Below, piece by piece: positions 22,032 through 34,169 of a stretch of 64,000 bases of DNA. The position numbers and the translations under genes are program-made. Under the pieces are notes generated by a model that saw only the letters and a program-made list of their open reading frames with translations, had not been told where the DNA came from and searched no databases. This stretch comes from Penicillus capitatus (lineage: Eukaryota > Chlorophyta). Positions within the stretch are counted from its first letter, which is position 1; the number at the start of each line of letters is the position of its first letter. Location: NCBI GenBank assembly GCA_965649825.1, contig OZ287694.1, forward strand, positions 682,001 to 746,000. The letters run 5' to 3'.

Positions 22032-25000
22032 TCACAATCCTGAGGAGAAACCCGCCGAATCTCGTCTGGCGTTCAGGCCAATGTTTGTTTGCTCCTCATC
22101 GGCTTTGGATTTGCGAATGAAGCTTCTCATGCGAGGGACATTCTGCGCCACTTTGAAGATCATGAACTCGCGCATCACTCGCAAATTGCCAAGCGTATCG
22201 ATCTGTGGAACCTCTTCTATTCCCAGTACGACACGCATATAGGCAAAGGTTGCCTGAGAAAAGACAAAGCCCAAGAAAGCCAACAGTCCACAGATCGACA
22301 GAAAAAATAAAACTGATAGCACTACCCTCAGAGCATTTCCGATCCGATCGTCATTGAATAAGAGAGCCATGACAAAGGTAATGTTCGAGAAAAAGAGAAC
22401 GGCCTCTTCATACACATTCAGACTGGCAAATTCGTTTCGGAAGGGATGACATATCGTGTGCAGGTACAGTGCCGTGGTCAGGATGCAGACGGCAAGGATG
22501 GCTTGGAGGTTCGATCCTAGGTGGTATCCAAATGCCACGACGATCGTCAACAGCGCTTTTCGGAAGAGGACAAGAGATTCCCAATAGATAAACCTGTCGG
22601 CGTAAGCCCGATACAGAAACGCTGTGGCATCCATAAACCAGCTCTCGTGAGAAGGATCGCGGCTTCTCTTTCTCAGCAGCTTCCACGACAACAGCACTGG
22701 GAATCCGATCGTGAAGAAAAGGAGGACGGGTAGGCCAAGGACACTGACAAGGATGGCATGGGATCCTGCGAAACACTCGACGGTGGTCGCCTGTGTCCAG
22801 CGATAGCTCGTGCTTTCTGCGCCCGTGTGAATGAATTGGTGCACTCGGACGCAGGAAAGCATGTTCGCGGCGTTTTTTGTGATCCAGACATAGGTCAGGT
22901 AGGAAACTGCAAGGAAGCTCAATGACCACCTCTTCTTCAAATACTCCCAGCTTTCTGCGGATCTCATCGCCACGCAGAACCAGAAAACGCCGTGCAGGAG
23001 GAGAGCGGTAACTGGAACGGCTATGGTGACGATCGGGCGAAGGATGGACCGGGGGAAGGCGGCCTCCACCGGAATGAGACATTCGATGGAAAAGGACGCC
23101 GTGTTCAACATCATGCCTCCAACGACATCTATCCATCGAACAGTCTGTCCCTTGTCCGAAAGCGGGACGATGGCGGCCTACCTGTTGCCGAGATCAGCGA
23201 CTTTGCCGAGGATGTCCAGTTGGAATTGATGTATATCGCCACCGAAATCATCTGTAAAAAATTGATCGTGATCTGGAAACAAGAGATTCTTTACGGAGCC
23301 GCATCTGATGCTGTATGTACCTTAAAGATCTCGACGAGTTTCCATTTGGCCAGTTCGGCTGACAGTTGGCTATCTTCGTCGCTTCCACGACTGCCTGCGA
23401 TCTCGGTCGCCTGGCGCCTTGATGGGACGACTCTGCTTGACGGACCACCGAGTTCTGCCAACTGGAGTTCTTCCGGAACAGAAACGGTCCTGATCAGCTT
23501 GCGTGCTGGCACTTGGCGAAGGAGCCGCGCGATGTCTTGTCCACTTGATAGAGCTGGTCCCAGACTACTCTTGATGGCGAAGCTGCTGAGTGCCAAAACG
23601 ACGACAACAGAGAGAACTAGGTAGGCAATGCTCAGGTCCTTGTCACATCGGTCGCAGTCCAAAGAAGACGTATGACCGTATCCACTTCTGCATTCACCAC
23701 AAAGTGGTCCTCTGTATCCCTGCTTCACGAGAGATAGCAGAAAAGGGGTTAGGAAAACGAACACGAGACCTCATTGCATTGTTCTTCGGCGTAGGCACTT
23801 TCAATTGCCGCATTGAGATCACAGTCGTGCATATCTCTTGTGATGGCGACCAGCTGCGCCTCTCGATCAAAATCGCACGCCGATTGGCTCAGGCATTCCT
23901 GCATGTGCACGGAGCACGGATACGGATGCCAGTACTTTCGGTTCGGCTGAATGACGTTATCGAATGCACAGTTTGCATTCGGAGGACACGGCTGACACGC
24001 GTCATCCTCGGGTGACATTCGATACTGAGTCTCCGTACAGCGAACACATAGTTTCTTCTGCTCCGTCGGCGCTTCGCCGATGACACACGGCCGGACGGTG
24101 ATGTCCATGGACAGGTAAGGCAGCAGTGCTTCACTGAATGCAATCTTAACACCGTAGTCTCCGGGAACTTGCAGTACTCGTATCTCTGAGAAGTTTGCCG
24201 TTCCGTCCTTCATCAGCACGCTGATGTTTCCAGGAAGGAGAGGACGATTCAGTGGCTCCGAAGAGAGCGTTGCTCTGACGACTGCTTCAGTAGTGCCGAC
24301 AGCGGAGCCCTGATTGAACGCATCCACGACTCGAAGTCGAATCGTCGGAAGCAAATCGCCACTTCGGTGAACGGGTAGAGAATACACCGTTCCTTGCACT
24401 TTCTCACAGACATCTCCTACGCCGCGTTGCTCATCTTCGACGCACCAACTAATTCGCCGAGCGTAGGAAGCCACTTCCTTTCCGGAAAGACGGGCCTTAT
24501 TCGCTGTCCATTGGTCGCACACCCACTCGAGGGAATCCAGGATGTGTAGAGCGCTGCTGGTCCCCTCATCGGCGAGAGTTGGCATAGGCTGGTTGTGGTT
24601 GTCAGGACAGGCGACCCGGATGGCTGTTGGATCACCTGCGAAAAGAGCACCTCCCGATTCAGCTGCGTTCTTCGTCAGAACGCTGTCGATTAAGGCCATC
24701 AGCGTACAGGAAGTGCCAGAGGCACTGCAGTCTCCTTTCGTTTTCATACCAGAGAAGAAAATTCCCCCTACCAGCAAACAAGCTTAGCGAAACACTAGAT
24801 CCAGTCTGCGTCACCTCCCAATGTTGCTCGGTTTCCTTCGAAACGGCAAATGTCAAACTGATAAGCGATGCCGTGTGGTATGGTATCATCTATGTAGACT
24901 GCACCGCCAGCGTCGAGCGCCCTGTTGTCCTCAAAAACGCAGCCAGAACAAAAGAAGGAGGCATTCATTTGTGCATGAATACCACCCCCGTCTGTCGTCG

Positions 25001-28000
25001 CCGAGCATCTCACGATGTGGAGATCTGTGGCGTTGATATAGGATGCTTCCACACTGATTGCTGCACCTTTGGCAGCAGTGGATTTTGAAATGTCGACGCC
25101 AGCAAGGGTGATTCGGCTTCCAGTCGACGCCCTTATAGATCCACCTTCATAAGTCGCGTCATCTTTCTCGAAGAGCGCCTCCTTGATGAAGACAACGGAT
25201 CGGTCAACTGCCATGGATCCACCCCTTCCAGCCCTGCCATTCTGAAATCTATTCCTTTCCAGAACCAGATTGCTTTCTTGGACAAAGAGTGACCCGCCAG
25301 TGTCGTTGCTCATGTTGTCGACGAAGTTGCTTGCCGTTATCGCCGCAGGTCCCCCACTTTCCAAAAAGGCTCCTCCGCCAAGACCAGCTTTGTTTCCAAG
25401 GAATGAGCAGGAGTCAATCGTCAGGCCAAAGCAGTCCCGACAGTTGATTCCTCCGCCGCTTTTGCCTGCCACGTTCTGCTCCAGAACCACGACAGATCCA
25501 CTCATCCAAGCTTCGAATATGTACATGGCGCCGCCATATCCTTCAGCGCGGTTGTTGGAAAACCACAAGGTGGAGAGAGAAACATTCGATGTTCGCTCGG
25601 TGAATAGGGCTCCTCCCGTGGACGCTTCGCAAGAGGAAAACTGTGTGTCGCTGACGACAAGAGTACTCTTGCGTGCGAAGACGGCGCCGCCGTACGAAGC
25701 GCGATTCTTCTCGAACTTAGACGAGGTGATCTCGCAAAAGCTGTCCTCAAGAAGACAGATGCCGCCGCCGAGAACGGGGTCCTTGTTTGCGAGGACGGTG
25801 ACGTTCGTCATCTTCAGTACGGCATCCGTCACGTCGACGGCAGCTCCGCGATCCACGGCGAAGTTGTGGCTCAGTTCTGAATCGCGAATCTCCACTCGGC
25901 TTCTCTGATCGCACTGGATTCCGCCGCCGAAGAACAAGGTTGCGTTGTTCTTGGTGATTGTCGATGATCGAATGGAGACAAGTGCGTTCGTGGATCCGAT
26001 GCCACCCTTGGACTTGGCGGTATTGTGCTTGATGTGACATCTTGCTATGAATCCGGCGGATTTGGACAACCTCAGCGCTCCGGATTCTTCTCCAGCCCAA
26101 TTCCCTGACAATACGACAGACGTGGCGTTCAAATGGCCTCTCTCGATCACGTTGATAGCACCGCCCCTGTTCTGCGCTTTGTTGTCAGCAGCTGTGCAAT
26201 TCGTCAGCGTCACATGTGACGTAGCTGCGTGTACAGCGCCTCCATCTTTCTCGACGACGTTCTTCACGAAATTCGTCGCTTCGAGAGTCGCCTGACCCTG
26301 AGTGACGGCTATTCCTCCTCCCTCTTCGGCTTTGTTGTTCCGGAATACGCACGAAAGGGTACCAAGAGCCGAAGCGTTGACGTGCAAACCGCCGCCAGAA
26401 TTAGCAGAATTGGCATTCATCTCTGTTTTCTCGAGGCGGACTGAAGACTTGACGATGCACATTCCGCCTCCGTTCCTGGCAGAGTTATCGCTGATGTCAG
26501 CGTGAGTGATATACCCCCAGATGTCTTCGGCGTAGAGACAGCCTCCTCCGTTCTCGGCGCTGTTGCTGACACACGTCAGCTGAGATATGTTGACGGACGT
26601 CTCCTTTACGTAGATGGCGCCTCCAGAATGTGTGGCCGCGTTGCGTTTGAATGCACAGTTGTCGATCTCCAGTGATCCACCAGAAGCGAACAATCCTCCG
26701 GCATCACCTCGCACTTGGTTGTCTGTGAATTTGCAGTTGCGGACTCTGGCGGAGCTTTCTGTCGAAGAAACTGCGCTTCCTCGTGTGATTTCCGTTGAGG
26801 TGACCGCAAAACCCGAGTGCTCAACGACTGCCAGTGCGATTCGAAGAGCCTCTTCTGTCTCTTGAACCGAAGCACGATTTCTTTCGAATACGCAATCCAC
26901 GATCTCTGCTTCGCTGTCACTTTCCACCCGTACGAGCGGTCCCTCCGAGTTTGCCACAAAGAAGGAACTCGTCAACTTCAGTGTTCCGTTTGTGACGTGC
27001 AGACCAGGAATCTCATTCCTGCTGAAGTTGAGGCCGACAACCGTTGTCGACGACCTTGATGCGGCATGCAACAGCGACAGTGCAGAGGTCTGGCGCGGGG
27101 CGTCCACTGGCACGTTTTCGCTGAGCACGACCTTTCTCAGGTGACTGGCGGAGGAAAGCCTGGCGAAGCAGGCCTCTCCGCACGTGTTGCCTGAGAACTC
27201 GACGCCGACCATCTCCACGCTTGAGCAGTTGGAGCGACGGGAGGAGAATGCGCTGGCTCCGTTCAATGCGTTTCGACGGAACGCCACGCTGCGCAGCTCG
27301 ATCACTCCGTCCGACGTCTCCGCATCGCACTCGTCGACCTCGACGATAGCCTGGTCTTCCCCGTCCAGGGAGCAACCCTCGAACGCCACATCTGCAAGAA
27401 CCGCGTTCGGCGTCCTGCGAGCCGACGGCGTCAGACCCTCAGCAAAAGCGAGAGCAGTCACCTGAGGAGAAGGACGCCCGATCCTGGAGGACATTCGAAT
27501 CTCGTTTTCCTCTGCCGTTTGGCTGAAGTCGATCCTTCGCGTCCGGTCTTCGTTCTGCTCGATCTCAGCGTCAGGTCGTGCGGCAGCGTGATCCGCCTCG
27601 GGGGCCTGACGGTCGTCGTGACGTCGAGAAGGACGACGTCTCCCTCTCTGCTGCAGTTGACGACTTTCTGCAGGTCATGGGATATCTCCTTCAAGAACTG
27701 GTCGTCAACCGTCCACCTTCGGGACCCCGCGTCGAAGATATTATCGATCTCCTTCTCGGTCAGCTGACAGCTGAACTCTGCACACATGGAGCTGATGTCA
27801 TTTTACAGACAATGCAGATCGAACCTTCATTGTTGTTGCGGTTGTCGGTGCGTCGCTGAAGCAGTGAACGGACAACCGTCTGCTCCTATTCATAAGCAAT
27901 AGTCATTCTGCGAGTGCAGTTGCATGACGTTATAATTACGTAGTGATGTGTCTTGATTGTTGCGCGTGCTTCATGACCTGTTCGCAAGCAATGCGAAACG

Positions 28001-28273
28001 GACAGTTCTCCTACGCACACCAGGTGTCCATTATTCCAAAACATGTTGTCTGGCAAAAGAGAGGGAAAACTCATCTAGTCCGTTAAACTCGAGCCGTCAA
28101 CAAAACACCGCAGTTTTCTTCCACTGTGTCATATAGTTAAGACAGGCACCTTGCGTTTGAAGTGAGCGTTTTGACATTGTTTTTGAATTGCACTGGATAT
28201 TTGAACCTCCTTGGACGACACTCGACAAGATTCCAACGACAACAGACAACAATGCTCTGTAGAGTGTCTTCAT
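22032..28273 (-). CDS. surface protein A: beta-helix ectodomain plus multi-TM C-terminus
   Basis: Nine exons on minus: 28150-28273, 27940-28049, 27825-27885, 27462-27777, 24815-27414, 23770-24767, 23321-23722, 23182-23272 and 22032-23128. They sum to 5799 nt (1932 aa). Introns 3-8 are 47-53 bp; intron 1 is about 100 bp. Exon 1 encodes a signal peptide (MKTLYRALLSVVVGILSS). The large exon 5 encodes a right-handed beta-helix of about 30 coils with N-x-A-x-x-GGG/GGA repeats, similar to polymorphic-membrane-protein-like repeats. Then come a Cys-rich module (LCVRC, CQPCPPNANC), an EGF-like GYRGPLCGECRSGYG and, in exons 7-9, about eight membrane helices. This fits a large cell-surface adhesin, sensor or channel-like protein; the function is not established. 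It is paralogous to gene B at 34.2-38.9 kb. Confidence 0.88.
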
Positions 28274-30190
28274 GCTGAACAGTGTTTTCTCAGGGTGCCG
28301 TCTTGTGAATGACAGCGACTCTCTTGGCGCTTTTTTAACGAATGCGTCACAAGCACTTGCAAACAACTGGTCTTGGAAGAAGAACACCCCTTTCTAGAGG
28401 GCTCTTTGCCTTTTGCGACCTCTTGCAAGGACCGATTTTTGACTAAAGTATATGTCCTAGTCTTCTTCTTATGCTTCTGTCAAATTCTCGAAGTGACACA
28501 ACGCTGCTATGGCGTCAGATACGCGACTGATAGCACCCACCCTGGCATGCTACCATCTACATGGGATACTGTGTGGTACGCGTCTATTGCTGCCACGTGT
28601 CTCTTCAACCGACTGAACCGCGGAGAAACGACGCAGTAATGCGTTAAGAGCAAAAGTCGAGGCCCGAGAACACAGTCAGCGTCTTCTGCAGGAGTCTCCG
28701 CTCACCGCGTCTCAGTCTACCGGAGGCAAATACGTTCGTCTGCCGCAACTGGCCTGCGATTTTCAATTTCGCGGCGAAGAGGAAAGGGGTTTTCGCAGCG
28801 TCTCTTTGGCGCAGCATCGTTTTCTAAAACGCACCTTGCTTGCGCTACGTCAGAAGATGATGATGTGAAGGACAGCTCACGTTTGAGGTTCTCACACCAT
28901 TCTGCTGTCGAACGCTAAGAAACTCAAGTTTCATATCGCAGCATCAACTTTGGCACACGAAAAAGAAAAACACAAACGGAGCCAGATTCGAGATGACAAC
29001 ACGGTTGCCGTTTATGAAATGCTTCGAATGGGATGGTGCAATAATCCCAGAGATACTTCGTTCTCGTAGCTACGTCTAGGAAGAGGTTGGAATACGAACC
29101 ACTCACCTGCAGCTCGTTTGCCTGATGCTTTGTTGAATTGGTCTAATAACAGAGCAAGCGTTCTTGGAGTGTGTATGTGAAATCCCTGTACGCTTCCACG
29201 TCGGATGGTAACCGCACGACTCCCTTTTCGACGCACAAAACTCTGCTAAAAACATCATCTAGCCGATAGTAGAACTTTGATTTTTCTTAGTGCACTTAAA
29301 CATCGAGAAACTGTAGCATTCGCGGTGGTGGCAACGAAGCTCGACATTGAACGATACCAAATGAGGCGCGTGTATAACTCCAGGGAGTTTTAGTACAACC
29401 TAAAACCGGTGTCATGCCGAGAACCGGCAAACAGAGTGCTATCGGGCCCTGCGACTAGGCTGACTTCCGACTGACCGCTGCTGTATATATCCGTGAACGC
29501 ATGGGAACTGCAACTCAACACACGGCCGTGAGCATTTGGTTATTTACATAGAATGGACGGACGCACTTCATCTTCTAAGGAACGGCGTTTTGCTGTCGGA
29601 TACGGGAACACGCTGTCTCTGGTCGAATCGCTTTCGTTCATTCGCCGCCGCCGACTGCTTCTAACATTGTACGGCATTCGTCAGATGTTCATAGTCGATG
29701 TGACAGGACTCTTCGTGTTGCCACGCCGCAATTCGTTCCAGAACAGCGCTGCCTTCTGAGCACGAGTGGCTGAGAATGTGAAAGGTTCGTTCTTTGTAAA
29801 TACCTTTTCACTGTCACTGAGTATGGCATGCTTCCATCCTGCAAACAGGCTTTGAACATATCAGTCGCAAACCTCTTTTTCTACGTTCTTTTCTTGGTCC
29901 ATGTTCTCATCATGCTGTTCAGGAGCAGCTTCGAGCGTTGCCACATCAAAACATGAAACGGGATCTTGACTGTTGCTCGCCACGGATTCCAGAGATGCAC
30001 TTGCAGAGTTCCACGACATTGATTCTGAACCGGAATCTTCCGCGATGAATGTCACAGTACTAGGAAGGCTGGTCTCCTCCACCAATTTCTGTGGCAGGCA
30101 TTCTTCCTGTCCACTGCAGGCCTCCATTAGGGACTTGTCGGTGGCCGACACATGCAGACAGTTGACAATAGTGTTTGATAATATCTGCTT
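28274..30190. other. intergenic island upstream of gene A
   Basis: Contains an ATG-less open frame on plus at 28617-28868 that looks coding (for example SQRLLQESPLTASQ and HRFLKRTLLALRQ) and could be a terminal exon. A 121-codon acidic ORF lies on minus at 29861-30223. Neither has a recognised domain. Confidence 0.3.
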
Positions 30191-30207
30191 CAAGCAAGGA
30201 AACGAAC

Positions 30208-31150
30208 CACATCTATCTGCCACTCATCCTTGTGCGCTGCAGTCAGACAGGCTAGCAGCGCAATTCTTGAAGAAATCGCGACAAACGTGGTAGCATCGAC
30301 CTGGCGCGTCAGATAGCGAGAATCACCTGAGGAGCACGCAACGTTAAACGGGTCCAGATTCTGCATCGGAGCAGTAGAAGGGAAATGGCTTTGGTTACAG
30401 GAATCGTCGAAACAGTCGTTTGTGTACGTCTCCTCTCGAAGTTTGCATGTTATTGCACGAAGATTGAGCAAAGACTCTGTGCGCTTCGACGGTCTTATCA
30501 AAGATGCCGGGAGGAATTTGCGAACCAGTTAAAACAGAACTAGCGAAGGACATTATCAAATCGACCGAACTACGAGCGCTATTAAGAAAATGGATAGGGA
30601 GACCAAAGCTTGACAACCAAACAGATGACACACGCAATAGAATTGAAGCCACACAGATCATTTTAGAAGCCTTTGTAAGTGAATTATTCTATTATTTTAT
30701 TAGTTGATTATAGTATAATGTCGGAAATGCTTTTAACACCTTGATTGTCTAAAGCTATCCAGACGCTTATAACGGACGTATTTGACATCATGAAGGAAGA
30801 AATGAAAGAACTTGAAGGCAAATTAGAAACACACTCCAAACTTAGATAAAGGAGATACATGGTACAAGCGATACGAAAGCCTTTAAACGACGCCAAGTCT
30901 GAGAGCCGAGACATTAAGAAAGGATCCGAATACATCGAAGGACAACTGTTTGCAAGAACTTTTATGTACTACAGACTCATAGTACTTAAGGATGAGCCAG
31001 ATTACGATTAATGAGTTTTTGGCAAGTGTCGGCGGAGTTAATCAAGAACGTGATTATATTGTGAAATTGACATTTAAGAAGAGAAGAAACGTTCGTCGGG
31101 CGCTATGAGAGTACAAACTGATAGGGTACCTCGAACGTCACATCCCACCG
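30208..31150 (+). repeat. dispersed AT-rich repeat, copy 2
   Basis: Matches copy 1 (3440-4440) in the same orientation. It contains the ORF 30504-30707 (start MPGGICEPVKTELAKDIIKS), a GTAAGTGAATTATTCTAT donor-like site at its end, a downstream segment with MKEEMKELEGKLE, and a 38-codon ORF starting MSQITINEFLASVGG at about 30992. Parts of a spliced, possibly decayed coiled-coil gene are plausible. A minus frame of about 70 codons in the left block is also conserved between copies. Confidence 0.6.
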
Positions 31151-32850
31151 AAACTTTCTTCTGCGCCTTTGTGGGTGCATATTCTACGGCTCGATCCTTC
31201 TCCATAGAAAGAGAGAATCACAATAGCGTTAGCTCCCTATTAGAAGACAGGATGACTTGAGCACAATTTGAATCATAAGGTTTTCGATATCAAATATTCT
31301 GGACAAAGCAAGGAGGACATTGGAATGTGTAAACGTTTCATGTAGACAGTCGAATGTTGATGCCGGTCGGCTCTTCTTGTTTTAAGCTTCATAGAATATT
31401 GAAAGCATTAACTGGATAGACTGTCGATTGAAAAGCATTCTGGGCGGGAGAAGTGTATAAGTACTATGTACTTCTAACGCTATCCTTGACACCAAGGACG
31501 GAGACAAAAGTGTTCTCTTGTCGAGAACTGAGTATGGTAGATAGAACATACAAAATCGGAAGACAAAGGAAGACGGTTCATAGAACACAATTCTTCCGTG
31601 AGACAATAGATACTTAGGGAAACCGGATCTCAAAGTTCAACATTTGTTTGTACCGTACGTATCTTTATTTTTTGCTGCTGAGAAAGAAACAGATGACCAA
31701 GAACAAGAATTCGGTAGATACTTCTGAAAGCCACCGAAGTGCATTTATTCGTTGGTGTTATTGTATAGAGTGATGCCTATAAGTCCGTCCAATTACATAC
31801 TACAAGTCGACACTAAATTTATCCTTCTAGGGCATTTCACAGTGTTTTTTCATACGGTCTCTCGTATGATTGGTATTAGAACGTAGGATTTCTTGATGAC
31901 TTGTTTCCCAACCGCAGACAAAGGAGTTTGCCGACTTTGTTCCTTTCCTAACTTAAGTGAGTGCAACTTACTACCGAAGCATAACCGATCTGACAAGGCC
32001 GTTGTTTAACAACGCAATTCACACACACCATTTGCTTCTGGTGCACTTTCCGTTGCGCAGAATGATCATGCCATCGAAAAATGCGTAACACTGTCTCTCA
32101 GATTTCGTACAGTCAACCGATCGACGCCTAAAATGACCCATTGACTAGACATCTAAAACAACTCAATTCATCTAGCTCTGCATCTGAATAGAATGTCGCC
32201 GTTCTGACGGTAACAAAATGGTTGCCTTGATCACACACAGACTGGTCCTACTTTTTAGTCAGATAGCAAGCAATCAATGAAGAGATAACGGGCTATGTTC
32301 CGGACAGTCATGAAAAAAAACAAAGGGAGGATAAGAGTACCGTTCGTACTCGTCTTTCCTGCCCTTCCGGTTATTCCTCTGTTCTGGCTTGCACGTCGAA
32401 CGATGTTTTGCGTGGAAGATCTTTTCAGCAGTCCGCGCTGGGTTGACGACGTTGCAACGCGTCAAGCTCGACTTTAGTCCAAGTGCTGTTCTTGTCGTAG
32501 CGTGCGCGTCGCTCGGTGGTCCACCGTGTCCAAAAACGAAGTTCATCTGAACCGTAACGCTGAACAAACAAACAGTCGGTACACCGTCGATTCTGCCGAC
32601 GCAGATGACGGAACGTATGGACGTTGGGCTCTCGCTTTGCACGATTGACTTGTTTGCCCGCCAAGGAAGACGTCTCGATATCCTCAGACCACTCCTGGCT
32701 TCGAGCATCGTCGTGTTTATCTAATCAGTGAACAGGAGGGACCCCCAGATCATCTTGGCATACCTGTTATCATCGAGGGCGATCTCACTATCCATCCCTG
32801 TGCTCGTGGATTCAGTACCTCGTAAAGCAAGATGCCATGGCAGCAGATGT
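31151..32850. other. AT-rich gene-poor stretch
   Basis: Only short ORFs. Base composition is visibly more AT-rich than the neighbouring genes. Nothing recognisable. Confidence 0.4.
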
Positions 32851-32854
32851 TATA

Positions 32855-33115
32855 CTGACTGTGCGATGCTGCTGTTTGGATGACTGTGCGATGCTGCTGT
32901 TTGGATGACTGTGCGATGCTGCTGTTTGGATGACTGTGCGATGCTGCTGTTTGGATGACTGTGCGATGCTGCTGTTTGGATGACTGTGCGATGCTGCTGT
33001 TTGGATGACTGTGCGATGCTGCTGATGTTATACTGACTGTGCGATGCTGCTGATGTTATACTGACTGTGCGATGCTGCTGTTTGGATGACTGTGCGATGC
33101 TGCTGTTTGGATGTG
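32855..33115. repeat. 25-bp minisatellite
   Basis: About ten imperfect tandem copies of TGACTGTGCGATGCTGCTGT plus TTGGA. Toward the right, units alternate with a variant in which TTTGGA is replaced by GATGTTATAC. The period is not a multiple of 3, so it is probably non-coding. Confidence 0.92.
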
Positions 33116-34169
33116 ACCTTCGTCGTGTCCTTCGCTAGGCAGATCGACGCGGCCTGTCACATCAAAGGAGACCTGAATGTCTGGGATGCACGAACTCTCT
33201 CTGTTTTCCCTAGAAGGGGTAGGTTACCTCTTTGGGTGAGAATGGCAATACACCGGTCCGTGGTTTACATGTCTGATGTACTCGGATGATTGCCATCAGT
33301 CCACTTAATGAATAGCCAGTCGACAACATGACTGGTGGGAGATCGGCTCGCAACAGCGGTAAGCCCTAATCTCCTTCGAATCCAACGCAACGGCGTGACA
33401 GTCATCGTTTGCGTGACTGTCTTAGGAGTGAGTGTCCTGTCCATCTGGCACGTCACATCGGTGGAATGCGTCTACAGACTATTCCTCATCGCTGGCTGGC
33501 ACGCTGTTTCTTGGGTTTTAGATAACGATCGATGCAGGTTCCATTGCTAAACACAACACAGATGTCAAGATGCTTGACATCTGAAGACACCAGATCTCCC
33601 CTTCAGTTGCTAAACCGGACAGCTTGACACTGACTTCCCTCATATGAGTTGTAAAAGCTGCGACTCCATGGATCGCAACGAACGAACAGCGCGGCTTTCG
33701 CACTTACCGACGAAACACACTGTGCAAACAGCTTCACTAGGGCTCCTTGTCCTTGAGCCGCCACGAAGTCGTCCTCTTTGACACATTCAGGTCGACCGAG
33801 TCCGACACGTGGCAATACAAGACAGTTTCGTCGCCGTGCAGATGATGATGCTGCTCAATATGAGAATCTTTCCGTCGTGCGTCAATCGCCACCCACACTG
33901 CATCATTCGCTGTGACACCTGACACCGTTGTTGTGTCATTACCAGAATCGAAAAGGAAGCGAAGTCATCTGTCGCAGGGGGGACCACCATACGGCACGCA
34001 AGCGTCGCTTTCACTAGAACGTCTGCCTTGCTTCACTTTTCGACACTTTATTTTTTTAGCCAACGCGTGCATCGTCATGTGCTCGCTACGGAAATTCACT
34101 GCTGCGAAACATATCGAACGAAGCAGCTGTGCTACACAAGGATGGAATCTTTGGGCGATACTGCCCGTA
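33116..34169. other. upstream region of gene B, no clear gene
   Basis: Overlapping short ORFs on both strands without recognisable features. It likely includes the gene B promoter. Confidence 0.35.
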
